Source: an uncultured bacterium
GTDB lineage: Bacteria > Bacillota > Clostridia > Lachnospirales > Lachnospiraceae
Length of the DNA: 10,184 nt
Reading direction: 5' to 3'
NCBI GenBank assembly: GCA_946061355.1
Contig: CAMGRE010000085.1
Coordinates: 1 to 10,184 of the forward strand
Made by a program: the position numbers and the translations under genes. Below, in pieces: positions 1 through 5,714 of the stretch. The notes under the pieces were generated by a model. It was not told the DNA's origin, made no database searches, and was given only the letters and a program-made list of their open reading frames with translations. Numbering within the stretch: position 1 is the first letter of the stretch; every line of letters starts with the position of its first letter.

Positions 1-186
1 ATCACTCATACGTGACACTCCGCCTGCGGCACGAATGTCAGCGGGAATGCGTTCCAGCGCCATAACTGCACAAGCGCCTGCCGCCTCAGCGATCTTTGCC
101 TGTTCGGGGGTGGTAACATCCATAATAACGCCACCCTTTAACATCTGAGCCAGATTCTTGTTCAATTCGTAACGATTGTTTTCCAT
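1..186 (-). CDS. pdxS: PdxS, pyridoxal 5'-phosphate synthase lyase subunit (5' part only)
   Basis: The first 62 residues of the synthase subunit of the DXP-independent vitamin B6 pathway; the gene runs off the left edge. PdxS combines ribose 5-phosphate, glyceraldehyde 3-phosphate and ammonia (supplied by PdxT) into PLP in the cytoplasm. The N-terminal sequence is nearly diagnostic: KGGVIMDVTTPEQAKIAEAA (residues 17-36), then VMALERIPADIRAAGGVSRM. Asp23 matches Asp24 of the Bacillus subtilis enzyme, which lies in the active site; the Schiff-base lysines lie beyond the window. The ATG at 186-184 is preceded by an AGGTAGG-like ribosome binding site 6-7 bases upstream. pdxT normally follows, but that position is outside the window. 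The upstream region carries AACTGG repeats that suggest control by a PdxR-type regulator (see separate entries). Identification is secure; only the length is unknown. Confidence 0.96.
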   Translation of the reverse strand, partial: MENNRYELNKNLAQMLKGGVIMDVTTPEQAKIAEAAGACAVMALERIPADIRAAGGVSRMSD

Positions 187-220
187 TTTATTTCCTACCT
201 TTCTAGTATGTTTTTTGTAT

Positions 221-226
221 ATTATA
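221..226 (-). promoter_or_regulatory. pdxS promoter -10 box
   Basis: Read on the minus strand this is a perfect TATAAT, 35 bases before the pdxS start codon. At the proper 17-18 bp spacing (about 244-250) there is no recognisable -35 hexamer (ATTTCA or TATTTC). A strong -10 with a poor -35 is typical of activator-dependent promoters, which fits PdxR-type control. Predicted transcription start is near 214. Confidence 0.55.
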
Positions 227-281
227 AAGGGAACTGGACTTTTTGAAATATCCAGTTCCCTTTATTTTAACCATACCAGTT
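226..281 (-). promoter_or_regulatory. Candidate PdxR (MocR-type) operator: AACTGG inverted and direct repeats
   Basis: A perfect 13-bp inverted repeat (226-238 with 251-263, AAAGGGAACTGGA / TCCAGTTCCCTTT, 12-base spacer) abuts the pdxS -10 box. A third half-site on the minus strand, AACTGG at 281-276, repeats the one at 257-252 at a 24-bp interval. It could be read as a terminator for the upstream DUF975 gene, but on the minus strand the arm is followed by ATAATATAC rather than a T run, so an operator is more likely. Repeated CTGG-type half-sites upstream of pdxST are known for PdxR regulators. The regulator gene is not in this window, so the assignment is inference. Confidence 0.45.
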
Positions 282-292
282 TGAAAAACGAC

Positions 293-1009
293 TTACTCCT
301 GCCTGTGCATCAGATCCAGATAGAAGTCGGCCTCCAGTGTGTGTTTGAAAGGCAGAATCCATAAGAAGGCGATGCCGCAGGAGCAGATACCGGCGAGGAA
401 ATAGGGGATCAGGCTGACCTCGATGTAAAACAGCCGTCCCTTGTGTCCCTTCATGACACGGCGGCTGGCAGAGAGCAGTTTGCGCGCAGTGTATTCGGGG
501 AAGTCGGACATCATGTAATATACCTGAGAATAGGTCAGGGAAATATATGCATAGAGAATGCCGCCGATCACCATGAAGATGCTCATGATCAGGAAGCTGA
601 CTGCAGACTGCAGACGGTCATACAGGAAAGCACATAGGAGCGCAGGGGCAAAACAGAGCAGTCCAAGGATCAGCGTGAAGGCTTTCACTGCAATGATCCT
701 GTCCGCATGGGAGCGGAATCCGATAAAGGCATCGGAGGTGCTGTACGGATGATTGCAGGACAGATTCAGATAAAAACGTGCCAGACCCATAAGGAAAATG
801 CCGCTGAAGATCTCAAGGACGAGAGAGATCAGGAAAGCAAAAATCTGTCCGATCATAGAGGTGCCATCCGTGATCATGGAGCAGATGAGTGAAAGCATAA
901 ACAGAAGCGCGCCCACGGCGAGCTCCGTGGAAATGGCAGCACCGTATTTGCCGAGCAATTGTCCTTTGGCAAGCGATTTTAACTGGCCGGACGATAATTT
1001 TGTATTCAT
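293..1009 (-). CDS. DUF975 family integral membrane protein
   Basis: A 238-residue membrane protein with about five hydrophobic segments (near residues 29-46, 55-77, 104-128, 137-160 and 195-219). The N-terminal pattern (SLAKGQLLGKYG, 12-23) and the C-terminal block (LLSASRRVMKGHK at 178-190, then GIAFLWILPF and ADFYLDL) match the DUF975 family, common in clostridia and of unknown function. The reading frame extends upstream to an ATG at 1072, but I chose the ATG at 1009-1007: it has a GGAGA ribosome binding site 10 bases before it and gives the usual family N terminus, whereas the 1072 start has no such site and would overlap the upstream gene. It lies 49 bases after the upstream gene's stop, beyond a terminator-like hairpin, so it is probably expressed by read-through. 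Family assignment is good; function is unknown. Confidence 0.85.
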   Translation of the reverse strand: MNTKLSSGQLKSLAKGQLLGKYGAAISTELAVGALLFMLSLICSMITDGTSMIGQIFAFLISLVLEIFSGIFLMGLARFYLNLSCNHPYSTSDAFIGFRSHADRIIAVKAFTLILGLLCFAPALLCAFLYDRLQSAVSFLIMSIFMVIGGILYAYISLTYSQVYYMMSDFPEYTARKLLSASRRVMKGHKGRLFYIEVSLIPYFLAGICSCGIAFLWILPFKHTLEADFYLDLMHRQE

Positions 1010-1043
1010 ATCAAACAATTCTCCAATCTTTGTTCCGTAGTTT

Positions 1044-1070
1044 AAAAGCTGCCTGCGGTCAGCAGGCAGC
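1044..1070 (-). terminator. Terminator-like hairpin overlapping the end of the HEQEH protein gene
   Basis: Minus strand: a perfect 9-bp GC-rich stem (GCTGCCTGC / GCAGGCAGC, 1070-1062 with 1056-1048), a 5-base loop TGACC and then TTTT. The TGA stop codon (1061-1059) of the upstream gene sits in the loop. The T run is only four bases, so termination may be partial and allow read-through into the DUF975 gene. Confidence 0.6.
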
Positions 1071-1502
1071 ATCGATATTCATTCCCTTGTAGGCAAGACC
1101 GTCTGTGGCTTTGAGATCCTGCTGGTAAGGATTGTCTTCATTATAATATTTGATCTGCGTGCGTGTCTCGCCGCCGGATACATAGGAGCGTCCGCATTCG
1201 GGACATATCGCGGTTTGCAGCGTCACATTGGCGGATATTACCTTGCCGTTTCCCTGCGAGGCTTTTGAGTAGGCGTTTGATACGTGCTCCTGCTCGTGGG
1301 CTCTCACGCGGCTCGCGGAGGATTCCGGTGAAATATGGGCAGCAGACTTAAAGGAAACCATCTCATCGGAACCGTCCTGATACTTCCGGTTCTTGCAGGT
1401 CTCGCATTCCGCGGGCGATGATTTGCGCCCGGGCGATTTCGTCTGGGATTCGCCGTAATTCAGCAAAGGTTTGTTGGCGGCTGTGCCGATTGCCATTGTC
1501 AT
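1059..1502 (-). CDS. Small putative zinc metalloprotease-like protein (HEQEH motif, four cysteines)
   Basis: A 147-residue soluble protein with no membrane segment or signal peptide. Visible motifs: CETC (Cys33, Cys36) followed by a YQDGS segment; VRAHEQEHVSNA with His69-Glu70-x-x-His73, the HExxH arrangement of zinc metallopeptidases; and CPECG (Cys100, Cys103) before YVSGGETRT. The HEQEH block resembles the 'V.AHE.AH' motif of SprA-related putative metalloproteases, from memory of that family. The two CxxC pairs could form a structural zinc site. I recognise no characterised homologue, so proteolytic activity is unproven; the HExxH could instead bind metal structurally. The ATG at 1502 follows AAGGAG at a 7-base gap and overlaps the stop of the upstream membrane-protein gene as ATGA, implying translational coupling. 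A second ATG two codons later is a possible alternative start. Confidence 0.75.
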   Translation of the reverse strand: MTMAIGTAANKPLLNYGESQTKSPGRKSSPAECETCKNRKYQDGSDEMVSFKSAAHISPESSASRVRAHEQEHVSNAYSKASQGNGKVISANVTLQTAICPECGRSYVSGGETRTQIKYYNEDNPYQQDLKATDGLAYKGMNIDAAC

Positions 1503-1861
1503 GGAAGCTCTCCTTCTATCATCTCATCAAAGGTTTCGCCGTAAAGCTGTTCACATGCGTCATTGAATATTTCCCGGTACTCGGGAACAGAGAATACCAG
1601 GTAGAAACTTACTCCTACCACCACAATGTTCAGAAAGATCGAGGACAGTGATGTGATCACGCCTGTCAGTGCGTTTGCATGCAGTTTCTTATTGTAACCC
1701 TTCGACAGAAAGGCAAGTGTGATACTGATACTGCCCAGGATCAAAGGCAGATACAGCGGAAGCACAAACGTTACGGGAATGGCTGCGATGCCGGTGATCA
1801 TAGAGGCGACCGCCAGTTTGTTGGGAGGCGCCGGTCTGTACATTTCATTCTGATAGTCCAT
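1499..1861 (-). CDS. Small DUF4190-like membrane protein
   Basis: A 120-residue protein: a short polar N terminus rich in proline and asparagine (residues 1-14), hydrophobic segments near 16-35, 37-54 and 66-91, and an acidic C-terminal tail (95-120) probably in the cytoplasm. The order 'proline-rich start, K-LAVASMITGI, ... LGSISITLAFLSKG, ... ALTGVITSL' resembles DUF4190 proteins of Firmicutes; function unknown. The ATG at 1861 has AAGGAG 7-8 bases upstream. It is the first gene of a minus-strand operon, overlaps the next gene by 4 bp, and has a good promoter about 43 bases upstream. The coupling suggests the membrane protein and the HEQEH protein act together, for example as anchor and enzyme, but that is only inference. 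Confidence 0.75.
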   Translation of the reverse strand: MDYQNEMYRPAPPNKLAVASMITGIAAIPVTFVLPLYLPLILGSISITLAFLSKGYNKKLHANALTGVITSLSSIFLNIVVVGVSFYLVFSVPEYREIFNDACEQLYGETFDEMIEGELP

Positions 1862-1903
1862 GGTACTGCTCCTTGTGATGTCGGATATTGCTTTTGTTAT
1901 TTT

Positions 1904-1932
1904 ATTTTATCATCTTTGGGAATGGAATACAA
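1904..1932 (-). promoter_or_regulatory. Sigma-A promoter for the minus-strand operon
   Basis: On the minus strand TTGTAT (1932-1927), a 17-bp spacer, and TAAAAT (1909-1904). The -10 matches 5 of 6 consensus bases. Predicted start lies near 1897, giving a leader of about 36 bases before the ATG at 1861. Confidence 0.55.
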
Positions 1933-1967
1933 TATGCACCGTCACTGTCTGATATGGAAAAAAACAG

Positions 1968-1996
1968 TTGATTTTTCTCATTTTTCTGCACATAAT
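1968..1996 (+). promoter_or_regulatory. Sigma-A promoter for the Ca2+/Na+ exchanger gene
   Basis: TTGATT (1968-1973), a 17-bp spacer and CATAAT (1991-1996), 34 bases before the start codon at 2031. It is divergent from the minus-strand promoter; the two -35 boxes are 35 bp apart, with no clear operator palindrome between them. Confidence 0.6.
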
Positions 1997-2030
1997 GAAA
2001 GGAACACCTTTGTGAACGGAGGGAAACAAT

Positions 2031-2948
2031 ATGATGTATTTACTGTTGATCGTAGGATTCTTTTTTCTGGTCAAGGGAGCTGATGTGTTCGTGGACGGAG
2101 CCTCTTCGGTGGCGAAGATCTTAAAGATCCCTTCGGTGATCATCGGTCTTACCATTGTGGCGATGGGAACCAGCGCGCCGGAGGCAGCGGTCAGCCTGAC
2201 GGCAAGTCTCTCGGGAAACAATGAGATCTCTCTTGGGAATATTATCGGATCGAATATCTTTAATCTGCTGGTAGTGATCGGCGTCTGTGCGATCATCTTT
2301 CCGGTGGCAACAAATCTGGAGATCCTGAAACGTGATATGGTGTGGAATATCGTCTCGTCTGCAGCGCTGTTTGCGCTGATCCTGGATGGCAGGATCAGCA
2401 GGGTAGAAGGGATATTGCTTCTCGCCGGTATGGTCGTTTATCTGCTGTTTGTGATACGAAACGCCCTGAAAAACCGCCTGGCAGGCGATGAGGAAGCGCC
2501 GATGTCCGTCTTAAAGTCGCTGATCTTTATCGGACTGGGTCTGGCGGCGGTCGTGCTCGGCGGCAGAATGGTCGTGGACAACGCCAGCCTGATCGCTTCG
2601 GCATGGGGCATGAGTGATACCCTGATCGGACTGACCATCGTGGCGATCGGGACATCCCTTCCGGAACTGGTGACGTCGATCACGGCATCCCGCAAGGGAG
2701 AGTCGGGAATTGCCATTGGCAATGCCGTGGGTTCCTGTCTGTTTAACATCCTGTTCATTCTCGGCATGACCTCTGCGATCGCTCCGATCGCAGCGTCTTC
2801 GGAGCTGATGATCGATATCGGGATCCTGACGGCGGTGACGATCGTGATGTTTATCGCGGCCAGAACGAAGATGCAGACATCCCGGTTTGAAGGGGTTGTT
2901 TGTGTGCTCGGCTATATCGCGTACAGCGCTTATATCATTATGCGTTGA
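2031..2948 (+). CDS. YrbG/CaxA-type calcium/sodium antiporter
   Basis: A 305-residue inner-membrane protein of the Ca2+:cation antiporter superfamily, built as two inverted halves. The alpha-1 repeat has GTSAPE (46-51) and GNIIGSNIFN (69-78); alpha-2 has GTSLPE (207-212) and GNAVGSCLFN (230-239). By comparison with the archaeal NCX_Mj structure the ion-binding residues would be Glu51, Ser74, Asn78, Glu212, Ser235 and Asn239; all are present, with Asn where NCX_Mj has Asp240, and Cys236 where the first repeat has Asn75. A charged loop (147-157) joins the halves. Length is normal for the family. The GGAGGG site 7 bases upstream supports the ATG at 2031; the next codon is also ATG. It has its own promoter (1968-1996) and may read into tex 96 bases downstream. 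The exact ion is not decidable from sequence. Confidence 0.9.
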   Translation: MMYLLLIVGFFFLVKGADVFVDGASSVAKILKIPSVIIGLTIVAMGTSAPEAAVSLTASLSGNNEISLGNIIGSNIFNLLVVIGVCAIIFPVATNLEILKRDMVWNIVSSAALFALILDGRISRVEGILLLAGMVVYLLFVIRNALKNRLAGDEEAPMSVLKSLIFIGLGLAAVVLGGRMVVDNASLIASAWGMSDTLIGLTIVAIGTSLPELVTSITASRKGESGIAIGNAVGSCLFNILFILGMTSAIAPIAASSELMIDIGILTAVTIVMFIAARTKMQTSRFEGVVCVLGYIAYSAYIIMR

Positions 2949-3044
2949 GGGCTATCAATGAGCACATGCGAAAACCAGGCACATTGAAAGCAGCATTTTT
3001 CGAGAGCTTAACAGCAAAATGAAGGAGAAGGAGTATCTATATTT

Positions 3045-5375
3045 ATGGACATTATTGCAAAGCTGAAAGAAGAATTGAAGGTTGAGAAATGGCAGGTCGA
3101 GGCTGCGGTGAAGCTCATCGATGAGGGGAATACCATTCCTTTTATCTCCAGATACCGCAAGGAGGCGACCGGAGCGCTGAATGATGAGGTGCTGCGAAAT
3201 CTCTTTGAGCGTCTCACGTATCTGCGCAATCTTGAGGACAAGAAGACACAGGTGCTCGGAAGCATTGAGGAGCAGGGGAAACTGACGGAGGAATTAAAGG
3301 AAAAGATTCTGGCGGCAGAGACACTCGTAGCAGTCGAAGATCTGTACCGTCCGTACCGCCCGAAGAGAAAGACCAGAGCCAGCGTGGCGAAGGAAAAAGG
3401 GCTCGAACCGCTTGCGGAACTGATCCTCGCGCAGGATCTGACGGTGCCCGCGCTTGAGGCGGCAGCGGAATATGTGAATGAGGAAAAGGAAGTAAAGACG
3501 CCGGAGGAAGCACTGCAGGGAGCGAAGGATATCATTGCGGAAGCTGTGTCCGATGACGCGGAATACCGTACTTATATCAGACAGGCGACCTTTGAGGAAG
3601 GGAAACTCATCAGTACGGCAAAGGATGAGAAGGCAGAGAGCGTCTATGAGATGTATTATCAGTACGAGGAGCCTGTGAGCAAGGCGGCAGGACACAGGAT
3701 CCTTGCCTTAAATCGCGGCGAGAATGAGAAGTTCCTGGTGGTGAAGATCCAGGCGCCGGAGGAGCGGATCTTGCGTTTCCTTGAGAAAAAGATGATCACG
3801 AAGGAAAATCCTATCACTACGCCGGTCCTCAAGGATGTGATCGAGGATAGTTATCAGAGACTGATCGCTCCTGCGATCGAGAGGGACATCCGCAATGAAC
3901 TGACGGAAAAAGCGGAAGATGGCGCGATCACAGTATTTGGTAAGAATCTGGAGCAGCTCCTGATGCAGCCGCCGATCGCCGGGAAGACGGTACTCGGATG
4001 GGATCCGGCGTTCCGCACGGGCTGTAAGCTGGCGGTCGTGGATCCGACGGGAAAGGTGCTTGATACGAAGGTGATCTATCCGACGGCGCCGCAGAATAAG
4101 GTGGAGCAGGCAAAGGCAGAGTTAAAGAAGCTGATCGCAAAATATCATGTGAGCCTGATCTCCGTCGGGAACGGTACGGCTTCCAGAGAATCGGAGCAGG
4201 TGATCGTGGATCTTTTGAAGGAGATTCCCGAGCCGGTACAGTATGTGATCGTCAATGAAGCCGGCGCTTCCGTGTATTCCGCCAGCAAGCTTGCGACAGA
4301 GGAATTCCCGAATTTTGACGTCGGACAGAGAAGTGCAGCTTCCATCGCAAGGAGGCTTCAGGATCCGCTCGCGGAGCTTGTGAAGATCGATCCGAAATCG
4401 ATCGGCGTCGGACAGTATCAGCATGATATGAATCAGAAGAAATTGAGCGATGCACTCGAAGGTGTTGTCGAGGACTGCGTGAATCGTGTCGGGGTGGATC
4501 TGAATACAGCATCAGCATCGCTTCTGGAATATATCTCGGGAATCACGAAAGTGATCGCCAAAAATATCGTTGACTACCGGGAGACGAACGGCAGGTTCAC
4601 TGACAGGAGACAGCTGCTCAAGGTGGCGAAGCTGGGACCGAAGGCGTTCGAGCAGTGTGCCGGTTTCATGCGTATCCTGGACGGTGACAATCCGCTTGAC
4701 GCGACGAGCGTCCATCCGGAATCCTATCAGGCGGCGGAGCAGCTGCTTGAGAAGCTGGGACTGACCATGGAGGATGTGAAGGAAGCCCAGAGGAAAGCGG
4801 CGCAGGAGAAAGGCAAGGCGAAGAAGGCGGTGAAGCCAAAGCCAAAGCAGCAAAGAACAGTGATCCGCAATACAAATACGGCGATGGGCAGAGCGCTTGC
4901 GGCAGCGATGGGGCAGCAGGCAGTCCTTGCACAGCCGGAGGAGGAAGAGGAGAAGAGCACGACGGCAACAAGCGGTCTGGAACGCCGCATAAAGGATAAG
5001 AAGAAGCTGGCAGCGGAGCTTGGCATCGGAGAACTGACGCTGACGGATATCTTAAAAGAGCTGGAGAAACCCGCAAGAGATCCCCGCGACGATATGCCGG
5101 CACCGATCCTTCGAAGCGATGTGCTCGATATGAAAGATTTGAAGCCGGGCATGATCCTGAAGGGAACGGTGCGCAATGTCATCGACTTCGGCGTGTTCGT
5201 GGATATCGGTGTCCATCAGGACGGCCTGGTACATATTTCCCAGATTACGGATCGCTTCATCAAGCACCCGATGGAGGCGGTCAGCGTGGGAGATATCGTG
5301 GATGTCCAGGTGCTTTCCGTGGATATGGCGAAAAAGAGGATCTCCCTCACAATGAAGATCAAGCAGCCCAAATAG
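3045..5375 (+). CDS. tex: Tex, RNA-binding transcription accessory protein (S1 domain)
   Basis: A 776-residue cytoplasmic protein of the Tex family, nucleic-acid-binding proteins related to eukaryotic Spt6. Domains in order: N-terminal helical Tex region (1-190, with IPFISRYRKEATG at 31-43), central helices (200-310), a YqgF/RNase H-like domain (315-440, with GWDPAFRTGCK at 318-328 and NEAGASVYSAS at 404-414), helix-hairpin-helix region (485-550, GVDLNTAS and TNGRFTDRRQLL), and a C-terminal S1 domain (about 698-772, GTVRNVIDFGVFVDIG). A low-complexity linker (578-655), first Lys/Pro/Gln-rich then with five consecutive Glu, is longer than usual. Start: ATG at 3045, with GGAG about 11 bases upstream. 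No convincing separate promoter is seen (only TTGAAA at 2984-2989 with a poor -10), so co-transcription with the exchanger gene is possible. Ends in a strong terminator at 5531-5579. Confidence 0.96.
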   Translation: MDIIAKLKEELKVEKWQVEAAVKLIDEGNTIPFISRYRKEATGALNDEVLRNLFERLTYLRNLEDKKTQVLGSIEEQGKLTEELKEKILAAETLVAVEDLYRPYRPKRKTRASVAKEKGLEPLAELILAQDLTVPALEAAAEYVNEEKEVKTPEEALQGAKDIIAEAVSDDAEYRTYIRQATFEEGKLISTAKDEKAESVYEMYYQYEEPVSKAAGHRILALNRGENEKFLVVKIQAPEERILRFLEKKMITKENPITTPVLKDVIEDSYQRLIAPAIERDIRNELTEKAEDGAITVFGKNLEQLLMQPPIAGKTVLGWDPAFRTGCKLAVVDPTGKVLDTKVIYPTAPQNKVEQAKAELKKLIAKYHVSLISVGNGTASRESEQVIVDLLKEIPEPVQYVIVNEAGASVYSASKLATEEFPNFDVGQRSAASIARRLQDPLAELVKIDPKSIGVGQYQHDMNQKKLSDALEGVVEDCVNRVGVDLNTASASLLEYISGITKVIAKNIVDYRETNGRFTDRRQLLKVAKLGPKAFEQCAGFMRILDGDNPLDATSVHPESYQAAEQLLEKLGLTMEDVKEAQRKAAQEKGKAKKAVKPKPKQQRTVIRNTNTAMGRALAAAMGQQAVLAQPEEEEEKSTTATSGLERRIKDKKKLAAELGIGELTLTDILKELEKPARDPRDDMPAPILRSDVLDMKDLKPGMILKGTVRNVIDFGVFVDIGVHQDGLVHISQITDRFIKHPMEAVSVGDIVDVQVLSVDMAKKRISLTMKIKQPK

Positions 5376-5438
5376 GCAGGCCGGGAAAAGATAACTGTTG
5401 TGATACCGCTGCGGCTCCCGGGGCGTCTTAGACAAGTG

Positions 5439-5457
5439 TGATACCCGTAAGGTATCA
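5439..5457 (+). repeat. TGATACC hairpin with an extra upstream arm
   Basis: TGATACC (5439-5445), loop CGTAA, GGTATCA (5451-5457): a perfect 7-bp stem 63 bases after the tex stop. A second copy of the left arm, preceded by the same G (GTGATACC), lies at 5400-5407 and could pair with the same right arm instead. No T run follows, so it is not a terminator. Role unknown; it may protect the 3' end of tex mRNA or be an operator. Confidence 0.5.
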
Positions 5458-5499
5458 TAAAGGGGTTATTATTAGTATTTCTCAAAAGAACAGAATTGC

Positions 5500-5516
5500 G
5501 TTATGATAACCATAAC
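5500..5516 (+). repeat. Short inverted repeat GTTATG-ATAAC-CATAAC
   Basis: A perfect 6-bp inverted repeat with a 5-base centre, just before the tex terminator. It overlaps a weak promoter-like pair (TTCTCA at 5479-5484, 17 bp, TATGAT at 5502-5507). It could be an operator, but there is no gene between it and the terminator. Confidence 0.3.
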
Positions 5517-5530
5517 ACCAATGAATCTTG

Positions 5531-5579
5531 AAAAAGGACAGAACCTGTGCTTCGCGAGAGCATGGGTTCTGTCCTTTTT
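5531..5579 (+). terminator. Strong intrinsic terminator after tex
   Basis: A 21-bp stem (5531-5551 with 5559-5579, two G-T pairs) closed by the 7-base loop TCGCGAG. The left arm starts with five A and the right arm ends with five T, so it could terminate on both strands. It closes the tex transcript 155 bases after the stop codon. Confidence 0.85.
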
Positions 5580-5628
5580 ATGCGCAGACCCGCAGATCGG
5601 AAAATGCTGCTGATGCAGCCTGCGGGTT

Positions 5629-5671
5629 GCGCAACGGCAGTGGGTTCCCCACTGCCCGACTTGCGCTTTTT
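5629..5671 (+). terminator. Second terminator-like compound hairpin before ribU
   Basis: An outer stem GCGCAA (5629-5634) / TTGCGC (5661-5666) encloses a 9-bp hairpin GGCAGTGGG / CCCACTGCC (5636-5644 with 5648-5656) and is followed by TTTTT (5667-5671). Its right outer arm is also the -35 box of the ribU promoter. An upstream hairpin (CCCGCAG 5589-5595 with CTGCGGG 5620-5626, inner GCTGC/GCAGC) can be extended by TGCGCA (5581-5586 with 5628-5633), which would compete with this stem. It may be a back-up terminator for tex or a regulated attenuator. Confidence 0.5.
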
Positions 5672-5689
5672 GACCGATTATCGTATAAT
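5661..5689 (+). promoter_or_regulatory. Sigma-A promoter for the ribU-like gene
   Basis: TTGCGC (5661-5666), a 17-bp spacer and a perfect TATAAT (5684-5689). The predicted start near 5696 leaves a leader of only about 19 bases, too short for an FMN riboswitch; none of the conserved FMN-element sequence is visible between tex and this gene. Confidence 0.6.
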
Positions 5690-5714
5690 GACGACGGAAA
5701 AGAAGGAGGATGAG

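Noticed and set aside
226..263. Intrinsic terminator for the DUF975 gene
   Set aside because: The stem is perfect, but in the minus-strand direction it is followed by ATAATATAC, not a T run, and it overlaps the pdxS promoter; an operator explains it better. Partial termination cannot be excluded.
5376..5714. Possible FMN riboswitch before the ribU-like gene
   Set aside because: I looked for the conserved FMN-element blocks and did not find them, and the likely promoter leaves only about 19 leader bases.
5547..5714. 56-codon N-terminal extension of the RibU-like protein
   Set aside because: It begins inside the tex terminator, crosses a second hairpin and the promoter, and lacks a ribosome binding site; the ATG at 5715 has AAGGAGG.
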